Shown here: positions 1-5,021 of the stretch, one piece after another
Numbering within the stretch: position 1 is the first letter of the stretch
How the letters are laid out: each line of letters begins with the position of its first letter
DNA from: an uncultured Vampirovibrio sp.
GTDB lineage: Bacteria > Cyanobacteriota > Vampirovibrionia > Gastranaerophilales > Gastranaerophilaceae
DNA: 28,680 nucleotides
Direction of reading: 5' to 3'
Assembly (NCBI GenBank): GCA_910583725.1
Contig: CAJTXZ010000029.1
Span: 1 to 28,680 of the forward strand
Made by a program: the position numbers and the translations under genes
Notes under the pieces: generated by a model
The model's database searches: none
Seen by the model: only the letters and a program-made list of their open reading frames with translations
Told to the model about the DNA's origin: nothing

Positions 1-1
1 C

Positions 2-52
2 GGTAAAGGAGGAGACGGCTTTGTGATATTGGAGTATAAGAGTGTGCAGTAG
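2..52 (+). CDS. C-terminal end of a glycine-rich protein (partial)
   Basis: Only the last 16 codons of a gene that begins before the window are visible, in the frame starting at base 2 and ending at TAG (50-52). They read GKGGDGFVILEYKSVQ. A Gly-Lys-Gly-Gly-Asp-Gly stretch followed by a beta-strand-like hydrophobic end is typical of the glycine-rich C-termini of phage tail fibres and of some large pilin-like surface proteins. A prepilin-type gene starts at the far end of the window, so a surface protein is plausible, but this is inference from very little sequence. A 16-codon open end can also occur by chance; the glycine pattern is the only positive evidence. Confidence 0.45.
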   Translation, partial: GKGGDGFVILEYKSVQ

Positions 53-69
53 GGGGGATGTTTAGTGAA

Positions 70-113
70 TTTTCAAGGGGTGCCATTACAACCTTTTGGG
101 TGCCCCTTGAAAA
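70..113. terminator. Inverted repeat, possible terminator of the first gene
   Basis: Arms at 70-80 and 103-113 are perfectly complementary over 11 bp, 18 bp after the stop at 52. There is no T-run after the right arm on the plus strand, so it is not a canonical intrinsic terminator. It could be a processed 3' end or a protein-binding repeat. Confidence 0.4.
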
Positions 114-235
114 GAACCCCATAAACACACCATCAAACCAAAAGAATACACGGCAAGCCGGCAGGGCCTGTTTAGACCCAAAATCACAGAGTAAAAACTT
201 AACAAAATTAACATAAATTTGATAAACAATTTCTC

Positions 236-273
236 AGGAGTGCTTTTTTGTAACCTTTAGCACTCCTTTCTTT
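236..273 (+). terminator. Intrinsic terminator-like hairpin
   Basis: Arms AGGAGTGCT (236-244) and AGCACTCCT (259-267) pair perfectly over 9 bp and are followed by TTCTTT on the plus strand. No gene is visible between base 52 and this hairpin, so it is either a second terminator for the gene ending at 52 or the end of an unrecognised small RNA. Confidence 0.5.
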
Positions 274-375
274 ATGTAAAGATTGTTAAGAAAGCTGGAA
301 AAGACTATAAATATAGGGTTTTCGGCCAGGCAAGGGTTGAAGCGAGTCTAATATGTTGTGAACCTTAACACTGGC

Positions 376-403
376 TTGAATTTTGCAATAGATGAAGTAT
401 AAT
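376..403 (+). promoter_or_regulatory. Promoter of the antisense RNA (type I locus 1)
   Basis: TTGAAT (376-381), a 16-bp spacer and a perfect TATAAT (398-403) form a good sigma-70-type promoter. The predicted start is near 410. Downstream there is no plus-strand ORF, only a structured stretch ending in a hairpin and T-run, which suggests a small RNA. Confidence 0.65.
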
Positions 404-409
404 AGAAAT

Positions 410-522
410 ATAGGGAAAAGCTCCTAGGAGCTGATACATCCTAAAAGCTTTCATTACTTCCCTATCTTACTAAGATGCAAAGCGCTATGATTATTGCTAA
501 AATAATGATTAGCGCTTTTTCA
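410..522 (+). ncRNA. Putative antisense antitoxin RNA (type I locus 1)
   Basis: From the predicted start near 410 the transcript would be about 110 nt. Its 5' part forms a nested hairpin (AGGGAA near 412 with TTCCCT near 459, plus inner paired blocks). Its 3' end is a strong hairpin (about 478-496 with 501-518, base AAAGCGCT/AGCGCTTT) followed by TTTTT, a typical intrinsic terminator. The whole 3' half is the exact complement of the hydrophobic minus-strand peptide gene at 462-539. A short constitutive antisense RNA overlapping a tiny membrane peptide gene is the arrangement of type I toxin-antitoxin loci such as txpA/ratA and bsrG/SR4. Its existence as an RNA is inferred from promoter, terminator and overlap. 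Confidence 0.6.
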
Positions 523-539
523 GTGATGCTGAAAATCAT
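462..539 (-). CDS. Putative type I toxin, 25-residue hydrophobic membrane peptide
   Basis: The frame begins with ATG at 539-537 and ends with TAG at 464-462. It encodes 25 residues: a short MIFSITEK head, an almost uninterrupted run of Ile, Leu and Ala, and a basic end, so it is a single membrane-spanning peptide. A very strong Shine-Dalgarno sequence (AGGAGGTGAT on the minus strand) sits about 9 bases upstream, unusually good for this genome and characteristic of type I toxins. A minus-strand TATAAT at 628-623 would give a leader of about 75 nt containing self-complementary blocks that could mask the ribosome site. The plus-strand RNA at 410-522 covers most of the coding region. No family can be named; function is inferred from architecture. 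Confidence 0.6.
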   Translation of the reverse strand: MIFSITEKALIIILAIIIALCILVR

Positions 540-622
540 CTTTCATCACCTCCTTTTCCGCCGTTTTCTACATTACAAGTCTGTGACGGCAGGTAGGTGC
601 AAATAGGTTCGCTACCCTGCAA

Positions 623-628
623 ATTATA
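623..628 (-). promoter_or_regulatory. -10 box for the putative toxin mRNA (locus 1)
   Basis: A perfect TATAAT lies on the minus strand here, about 85 bp upstream of the toxin start codon. No convincing -35 box at standard spacing is visible. The leader between it and the toxin contains complementary GGTAG/CTACC blocks. Confidence 0.45.
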
Positions 629-742
629 CAATTTGCAAGTTTTATTGTAGCACAAATAAAGCAAGATGCAGAGCCTTAATACGGCAGATTTGTGCGCAGT
701 AGAGTAAATTTTGTTTAGTATGCCATTAATCAGGACACCGGC

Positions 743-770
743 TTGTAAAATAAAGACATAGAGTTATAAT
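743..770 (+). promoter_or_regulatory. Promoter of the antisense RNA (type I locus 2)
   Basis: TTGTAA (743-748), a 16-bp spacer and TATAAT (765-770) match the layout of the locus 1 promoter at 376-403. It is followed by a structured non-coding stretch and a hairpin. Confidence 0.6.
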
Positions 771-776
771 AATAAA

Positions 777-885
777 AGCAGTTGAGCTTTAGGAAAATGG
801 TGGTACACTTCCTAAATTTTAACCTTGACTGTGTGTCTAATTAAAGACTAGCACTATGATGACGACTATTAGTGCTAGCTTTGAA
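777..885 (+). ncRNA. Putative antisense RNA (type I locus 2)
   Basis: The predicted transcript begins near 777. It has a 5' hairpin (TTTAGGAA at 788-795 with TTCCTAAA at 809-816) and ends in a perfect 9-bp hairpin (848-856 with 870-878) followed by only CTTT. The order 5' hairpin, linker, 3' hairpin matches the RNA at 410-522, and the 3' hairpins are recognisably related in sequence. The short T-run suggests that the terminator was damaged by the insert that begins just after it. The hairpin is antisense to the hydrophobic end of the broken toxin at 837-1017. Confidence 0.5.
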
Positions 886-1017
886 TGCGTGAGCCAGGGT
901 GAAACCGAGACAATGCGATTAGCATTGGCGAAGTGCAACTATTGATGACCGCCGTAGGAAGCGCAGTGAAAACGAGCACTACAGGTGGAAAAAGAAGCAA
1001 AATAATTTTGCCTTCAT
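837..1017 (-). pseudogene. Disrupted second type I toxin gene
   Basis: On the minus strand a strong AGGAGGTGAT ribosome site (1035-1026) precedes an ATG at 1017-1015, but that frame stops after 12 codons. The hydrophobic end expected of the toxin (SKLALIVVIIVLVFN, then TAG at 839-837) is still readable further on, in a frame with no ribosome site of its own. Between the two halves lies a more GC-rich segment of roughly 125 bp. The leader upstream of the ribosome site resembles that of the intact toxin at 462-539, including a minus-strand extended -10 (TGGTATAAT) at 1119-1114. This is best read as a paralogue of the intact toxin split by an insertion. Confidence 0.5.
883..1008. repeat. GC-rich insert splitting the second type I toxin
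   Basis: This segment is visibly richer in G and C than the AT-rich flanks. It lacks a convincing gene on either strand. Its plus-strand start (GCGTGAGCC, ACCG, AATGC, then GGCGA blocks in order) loosely resembles the core of the structured repeat at 28358-28483, suggesting a dispersed intergenic repeat family. Boundaries are approximate and no clear target duplication is seen. Confidence 0.35.
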
Positions 1018-1113
1018 AAGCTTATATCACCTCCTAACCTCGGAAATATCCGGATTTACAGTGTGTGCCGGGGTGGAAAATGATTTTGTCAAGGTGCTTA
1101 AACTGCCATAAGG

Positions 1114-1119
1114 ATTATA
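1114..1119 (-). promoter_or_regulatory. Extended -10 promoter of the broken toxin (locus 2)
   Basis: The minus strand reads TGG followed by TATAAT, an extended -10 element, about 100 bp upstream of the toxin start at 1017. A TTGCCA lies 19 bp further upstream as a possible weak -35. Confidence 0.45.
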
Positions 1120-1229
1120 CCATATGACGTAATAAAAATGGCAAAATGGTTGAAATATAGGCAAAAAAAGGATACTGCGGGGTGATATTTACAAAGGGTG
1201 CAGTAGTGAAAAATACCAGCAGAAAGCGT

Positions 1230-1277
1230 TTACTTTTTTAAAAGCTCGTAAGGCTCGATGTTTAGGGCGTTTGCGAT
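1230..1277 (-). pseudogene. 3' remnant of an XRE-family repressor gene
   Basis: This 48-bp segment matches 2237-2284, the last 15 codons plus stop of the intact XRE gene at 2237-2458, with one mismatch. On the minus strand it still encodes IANALNIEPYELLKK and stop. The rest of the gene is gone, and the sequence beyond 1277 is unrelated to the intact gene. Since it sits upstream of the first copy of the coiled-coil ORF, it is the relic of a duplicated repressor/ORF module. Confidence 0.75.
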
Positions 1278-1378
1278 GACTTAAATCTTGAAAAACTGCT
1301 TGTCGTGCTATTTACCCGACTTATTTTATTTTGGCGATGCTAAAATATCTATAATACGACAAACAGAAAGGAGAAGTC

Positions 1379-1636
1379 ATGGAAAATGATGTAAAGAATG
1401 TGAAGGAAAACCTGGAAAGTGTTGCAGAGAAGCTCATTAGGGTGCAGTCTAGGCTGACAAAAGAGGTGGATGAATTTTTAGCATTTTTAGAAATAGGGGA
1501 AGATTATATAAAAAATACAGCATATAAGATGAGGACAAATGAGGCCTGTAATGCGGGTTTTAACCTTGTACATTATTTTAAAACATTAAAAGAAAAATGT
1601 AAGGAGCTTAGGGGTATTGTGGAAGAAGATTATTAG
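1379..1636 (+). CDS. Small predicted coiled-coil protein, copy 1
   Basis: This 85-residue, highly charged, helical protein has heptad-like hydrophobic spacing from about residue 5 to 45 and two cysteines near the end. It has no recognised family, signal peptide or membrane segment. AAAGGAG sits about 5 bases before the ATG and a TATAAT lies at 1350-1355. It is nearly identical to the gene at 2516-2779: in the first 220 bases only two differences are seen, and the C-terminal dozen residues diverge. The intact second copy is divergent from an XRE repressor; here only a 48-bp relic of that repressor remains upstream, so this copy probably lost its regulator. The role is unknown. The duplication is recent, as shown by the low divergence. 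Confidence 0.7.
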   Translation: MENDVKNVKENLESVAEKLIRVQSRLTKEVDEFLAFLEIGEDYIKNTAYKMRTNEACNAGFNLVHYFKTLKEKCKELRGIVEEDY

Positions 1637-1651
1637 CAACTATGCTTGAAG

Positions 1652-1695
1652 TTGTACATACAATGCATTGAAATGTAATAATAATATGGTATAAT
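1652..1695 (+). promoter_or_regulatory. Promoter and palindromic operator of the dinJ-yoeB pair
   Basis: TTGAAA (1668-1673), a 16-bp spacer and TATAAT (1690-1695) form the promoter. A perfect 10-bp palindrome CAATGCATTG (1661-1670) overlaps the -35, and just upstream is the near palindrome TTGTACATACAA (1652-1663). Ribbon-helix-helix antitoxins with their toxins repress their own operon at such sites, so these are the likely operators. Confidence 0.55.
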
Positions 1696-1716
1696 ATATT
1701 TACAAAGGAGACTATT

Positions 1717-1980
1717 ATGGCAACAACAAGCATCACAATCAGAATGGATGAAAAGCTGAAAAAGCAGGCAGAGGCGCTATTTAATGAAATGGGGCTGAAT
1801 ATGACAACGGCCTTTACAATCTTTACAAAAGCTGTTGTAAGATACAATAAAATCCCTTTTGAAATAACCGCAGAGCCGTTTTTCAATGAAGCCAACCAGG
1901 CGCATTTGCACAAAGTTACCAAGGAACTTGAAGCTGGAAATGGGCAAAACCACGAGCTTTTAGAGGATGATAATGCATAA
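1717..1980 (+). CDS. dinJ: DinJ/RelB-family antitoxin
   Basis: This 87-residue protein has the RelB/DinJ-type N-terminus: the beta strand TTSITIRMDEKLKKQAE followed by two helices (ribbon-helix-helix DNA-binding fold, about residues 1-50). The acidic, flexible C-terminus is the part expected to wrap and block the toxin. AAAGGAG precedes the ATG at good spacing. The downstream YoeB-type toxin gene overlaps its 3' end by 8 to 14 bases depending on the toxin start, the usual translational coupling of type II pairs. A promoter with palindromes lies immediately upstream. Pairing of a DinJ-like antitoxin with a YoeB-like toxin rather than YafQ is a partner swap seen in many genomes. Family assignment is confident; activity is inferred. 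Confidence 0.85.
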   Translation: MATTSITIRMDEKLKKQAEALFNEMGLNMTTAFTIFTKAVVRYNKIPFEITAEPFFNEANQAHLHKVTKELEAGNGQNHELLEDDNA

Positions 1981-2236
1981 ATTCTGGCACAGTGCGGCTT
2001 GGGAGGATTATTTATACTGGCAAACACAGGACAAAAAGACACTAAAGCGCATAAACCAGCTGATAAAGGATATTTCAAGGAACGGATATAACAGTATAGG
2101 AAAGCCTGAGCCCTTGAGAGGCGACTTGAGCGGCTGGTGGAGCTGCCGCATAGATGCAGTCAACAGGCTGGTTTTTAGGATTAACGACGGCAGAATCGAA
2201 ATTGCGCAATGCAAAACACATTATGAGGAAAAATAA
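1973..2236 (+). CDS. yoeB: YoeB/Txe-family mRNA interferase toxin
   Basis: YoeB toxins bind the ribosome A site and cut mRNA during translation. This 87-residue protein carries the family landmarks in order: a FWHSAAWEDYLYWQ start, a KRINQLIKDI helix, GKPEPLRGDLSGWWSCRI, NRLVFRI and a C-terminal THY. The residues corresponding to E. coli Glu46 (in KPEPL), Arg65 (in SCRI) and His83/Tyr84 (THY) are all present, so it should be active. The ATG at 1973 is preferred over the one at 1967 because GAGG lies 6 bases before it. Three residues follow HY, slightly longer than E. coli YoeB. The stop codon directly abuts the stop of the convergent XRE gene at 2237. Confidence 0.87.
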   Translation: MHKFWHSAAWEDYLYWQTQDKKTLKRINQLIKDISRNGYNSIGKPEPLRGDLSGWWSCRIDAVNRLVFRINDGRIEIAQCKTHYEEK

Positions 2237-2458
2237 TTACTTTTTTAAAAGCTCGTAGGGCTCGATGTTTAGGGCGTTTGCGATTTTTAAAATTGTGTCT
2301 ATCGAGGGGGTTCTTTTGCCGGATTCCAGCATATAAATATGATTTTCTATAACATTTATTTGGATACTTAGGTCCAATTGGCGCATGTCTGCAGCATTTC
2401 GGTACTTTTTGATATTTTTTGCAATTATGTTTATAAGTTCATCTTTTTTCATTGCCAT
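2237..2458 (-). CDS. XRE-family HTH repressor
   Basis: This 73-residue protein is a single lambda-repressor-like helix-turn-helix domain. The HTH lies around residues 25-45 (MRQLDLSIQINVIENHIYMLESGKR), followed by the family end motif PSIDTILKIANALNIEPYELL. It is a stand-alone DNA-binding protein. It is divergent from the coiled-coil ORF at 2516, with 57 bp between start codons, so it probably controls that gene and itself. An 8-bp inverted repeat (2457-2464 and 2494-2501) in this gap is a candidate operator. No clear ribosome site precedes the ATG at 2458; ATG at 2452 is the alternative start. Its last 48 bp are duplicated at 1230-1277. Confidence 0.82.
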   Translation of the reverse strand: MAMKKDELINIIAKNIKKYRNAADMRQLDLSIQINVIENHIYMLESGKRTPSIDTILKIANALNIEPYELLKK

Positions 2459-2501
2459 ATGAAAATTTTAATGATAAAATTCGTTTTGTAGTCTTTCATA
2501 T
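2452..2501 (+). promoter_or_regulatory. Promoter and candidate operator between XRE and coiled-coil ORF
   Basis: TTGCCA (2452-2457), a 17-bp spacer and TAAAAT (2475-2480) form a plausible plus-strand promoter for the ORF at 2516. Inverted arms ATATGAAA (2457-2464) and TTTCATAT (2494-2501) bracket its -10, a position suited to repression by the adjacent XRE protein. Confidence 0.45.
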
Positions 2502-2515
2502 AGAAAGGATAGATC

Positions 2516-2779
2516 ATGGAAAAAGATGTAAAGAATGTGAAGGAAAACCTAGAAAGTGTTGCAGAGAAGCTCATTAGGGTGCAGTCTAGGCTGACAAAAG
2601 AGGTGGATGAATTTTTAGCATTTTTAGAAATAGGGGAAGATTATATAAAAAATACAGCATATAAGATGAGGACAAATGAGGCCTGTAATGCGGGTTTTAA
2701 CCTTGTACATTATTTTAAAACATTAAAAGAAAAATGTGAAGGATTAAGAGAAATTGTGGAGGAGGGTGAAAATTTATGA
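2516..2779 (+). CDS. Small predicted coiled-coil protein, copy 2
   Basis: This 87-residue near-duplicate of the gene at 1379-1636 differs at residue 3 (Lys for Asn) and in the last dozen residues. It is helical, charged and likely a coiled coil, with no recognised family or membrane segment. AGAAAGGATAG lies upstream of the ATG. It forms a divergent pair with the XRE gene at 2237-2458, and this is the intact version of the module. The function is not known. The architecture (autoregulating HTH protein plus small helical partner) recalls mobile-element or toxin-antitoxin-like control modules, but nothing in the sequence proves toxicity. Confidence 0.7.
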   Translation: MEKDVKNVKENLESVAEKLIRVQSRLTKEVDEFLAFLEIGEDYIKNTAYKMRTNEACNAGFNLVHYFKTLKEKCEGLREIVEEGENL

Positions 2780-3274
2780 TTATCATAAAATGTGTGTCGT
2801 ACGTGGGAATTTTTATTGGAAGGGCTGAAGAGAATTTTGGTTTTTACGGCAGGGGATAGCGTTATAATTATGACAGGGTAAGGGTTTTAAGTGTATTGCA
2901 CGGGTAAATATAGCTTTATATAAGGGTTTTAGGGGGAGAATCTGCGGATGAAAATTTTCTACCGGCGGAAAGATTTAGTGAAAATAATTGGGACAGAAGG
3001 GTTTTAGCCATATTGCACGGTAAGAATAAAGGCAGTACAAAAGATGCCGCCCGTTTAGCAGAAAAATCTGAAAATTTAACGAGTAAAATGCAGACATATT
3101 AAGAAAAAAATCAGGCGAATAGTGCTAAATGCTTGATATTACAAGGGTTTGCACACGGGGAAGTACAGCAAAAACGGCTTAGAGCAGGGTATTGCAGGGT
3201 TTTATTATACTGTGCAGAGTTATAAAAATATCAAAAAATGTGCCCGAGTTCAATTTTAAAGCATGAAAATACTT
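2780..3274. other. Gene-free stretch with degenerate repeats and an ORF relic
   Basis: No complete gene is supported. A motif AGGGTTTTA, about five variable bases, then ATTGCACGG occurs twice (from about 2881 and 2999), with partial versions elsewhere. The frame from 2914 to the TAA at 3100-3102 is open for 62 codons without a start and contains DRRVLAILHGKNKGSTKDAA. An upstream frame near 2860-2906 reads the related NYDRVRVLSVLHG before a stop. This suggests a decayed gene or decayed tandem duplicates, coding on the plus strand. Confidence 0.3.
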
Positions 3275-3982
3275 CTACCACAAGGCTTTTGGCATATGGC
3301 GCGTATAAAACCATATAGGAACATTATCATATTTGCCATCAGGAAATTCCTGTATAAATTTTTCGTCTGCGCCGATTGCCACAATCGGTATGTTTGTAAT
3401 TTTTGAAACCTCTAAAAGCTTGTTATAGCCTCTTATTATGTCTTCTTTTGTTGTTTCATCGGAAAGGTGGGTGTTTGAGATAAAACCTGAAAACTTCTTC
3501 CAGGGCTGCTTATTCAGGCCGGATGAGAACTCAATATATTCTAAAATGCTGTCCTTATCGCGTGTTTCAAACTTTGATGTATTGACAACAAGGTAAATTC
3601 TGAGGTCGTTTTCTTTTTCAATGTTGTTTAAAATGTCCAGAATATCAAGCCCTGAGGCGCCATAGCCCACATCTATCACCATATCGCCATTTTTTGAAAG
3701 ACAGTTTATCTGCTCTGCCGTAACATAACTTCCGGCCTCACCAAGGCCAAAATAGTCTGTTTGCGCTATGACATCAATGCCTTTTTCTTTAAGCTCGCCG
3801 ATTATCGGGCGAAGACAGTAAGCAGGCTCTACTGTGTCTAAATCAACAAGTGTAATGTCTTTGCCGCATTTAGCGTATTGAAGTGCCCTGTTTATAGCAC
3901 TTTCGCTTTTGCCGCTTGCATATGCGCCTGTAAAAACCTCAACGATTCTTGAGCAGGCCTTATTATCTTCATTAATGCCCAA
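3275..3982 (-). CDS. P-loop NTPase of the ParA/MinD-like class
   Basis: This 235-residue protein has a Walker A motif at residues 19-26 (GAYASGKS) and an early acidic motif TLVDLDTVEP at 44-53, which resembles the VDLDIVNPYFR signature of uncharacterised clostridial ATP-binding proteins related to the SIMIBI (ParA/MinD/CobQ) class. MVIDVGYGASGLD near residue 100 would be the Walker B region. There is no membrane segment. The start is TTG at 3982, inside the end of the HD-GYP gene (11-base overlap), with AAGGAAGAGG upstream; no good ATG is available. Being the last gene of the signalling operon suggests a linked role, but the substrate and function are unknown. Confidence 0.65.
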   Translation of the reverse strand: MGINEDNKACSRIVEVFTGAYASGKSESAINRALQYAKCGKDITLVDLDTVEPAYCLRPIIGELKEKGIDVIAQTDYFGLGEAGSYVTAEQINCLSKNGDMVIDVGYGASGLDILDILNNIEKENDLRIYLVVNTSKFETRDKDSILEYIEFSSGLNKQPWKKFSGFISNTHLSDETTKEDIIRGYNKLLEVSKITNIPIVAIGADEKFIQEFPDGKYDNVPIWFYTRHMPKALW

Positions 3983-5021
3983 TTGCCTCTTCCTTGTTGC
4001 TTTTTAGTACTTCGTTCATTTTTTCTTCGAATTCTTTAATTTCTTTTTGTGCAGCAGGCAGAATAGATTTAAAAACGCCAATTAATTCAGGGTCAAATTG
4101 AGTGCCTGATTTTTCATCTATCAGTTTAAGGGCTTCTTCCGGGCTCAAACCCTGTCTATATGCCCTGTTTGATACCATACTGTCGTATGCGTCAGCAAGG
4201 GCTATAATTCTTGAACCTAAGGGAATTTCATCGCCCTTTTTGCCGTAAGGATAACCGTTTCCGTCATAATATTCATGATGATATTTAATGATTTCAATGA
4301 CATCGTACAGTTGTTTAATATCTTCCAAAATTTTCACAGAATGTTGAACGTGTTTTTTAATTTCCTCATATTCTTCCGGGGTGAGCTTTTGAGTCTTATT
4401 CAGGATGTCTTCGGCCACACCTATCATTCCTATATCGTGCAAAAGGCCCGCTAATTCTATTATTCCGGACTGTGACTTATCAAGGTTTAAAAACTCAACC
4501 ATTTTAGCAGAATAAAATGCAACCCTTCTTGAGCGGCCAAGAGTGAAAGAATCTTTAGCATCAAGGGCTTCAATAATTGCTTTAATAGTGCCTGAAAATA
4601 GCTCTTTGAGGTCTTTTATAAGGTTTTCATTATCGATTTTAAGCTGGTAATATTCAAGGCTGCCCTCAACTATATGCAAAAGTTCATCAGGCGAGTATGG
4701 TTTTTTAATGTATCTATAGATTCTTGCATAGTTAATGGCGTCAATTAAAATTTTAACATCAGAATAAGCTGTAACCAAAAGGCGCATGGCATCCGGCTGA
4801 ATGTCATATGAAACTTTTAAAAATTCAACCCCGTCCATATCAGGCATTTTGTGGTCTGAAATTATACACTGAAAACTTTTTTGTTTTAATAATTCAATGG
4901 CCTCAAGCGGGGTATTGGCCTTCACTATTTCGTATTTGCCCCTTAGGGTTCTATATAAAAGCTGCAGATTATCCGGTTCATCATCTACAATTAAGACACT
5001 GTATTTTTTTATATCGTTCAT
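3972..5021 (-). CDS. Response regulator with HD-GYP cyclic-di-GMP phosphodiesterase domain (RpfG-like)
   Basis: The 349-residue protein has a receiver domain (about 5-122) with acidic pocket Asp13/Asp14, phospho-acceptor Asp56 (SDHKMPD), Thr84 and Lys107. A linker helix leads to an HD-GYP domain (about 145-335). The catalytic features are present: HD at 195-196 (LLHDIG), the HH pair at 248-249, the GYP triplet at 256-258 and the downstream ALADAYDSMVSNRAYR segment. It should hydrolyse cyclic-di-GMP when phosphorylated. Its ATG directly follows the stop of the histidine kinase gene, with AAGG inside the kinase end, so the two are translationally coupled and probably cognate. The PilZ protein upstream in the same run is a likely reader of the same messenger. 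Confidence 0.9.
   Translation of the reverse strand: MNDIKKYSVLIVDDEPDNLQLLYRTLRGKYEIVKANTPLEAIELLKQKSFQCIISDHKMPDMDGVEFLKVSYDIQPDAMRLLVTAYSDVKILIDAINYARIYRYIKKPYSPDELLHIVEGSLEYYQLKIDNENLIKDLKELFSGTIKAIIEALDAKDSFTLGRSRRVAFYSAKMVEFLNLDKSQSGIIELAGLLHDIGMIGVAEDILNKTQKLTPEEYEEIKKHVQHSVKILEDIKQLYDVIEIIKYHHEYYDGNGYPYGKKGDEIPLGSRIIALADAYDSMVSNRAYRQGLSPEEALKLIDEKSGTQFDPELIGVFKSILPAAQKEIKEFEEKMNEVLKSNKEEAIGH

Noticed and set aside
1608..2078. 156-codon minus-strand open frame
   Set aside because: It lies antisense to dinJ and yoeB, which have clear family motifs, ribosome sites and a promoter. The antisense protein is Ser/Cys-rich and resembles nothing known.
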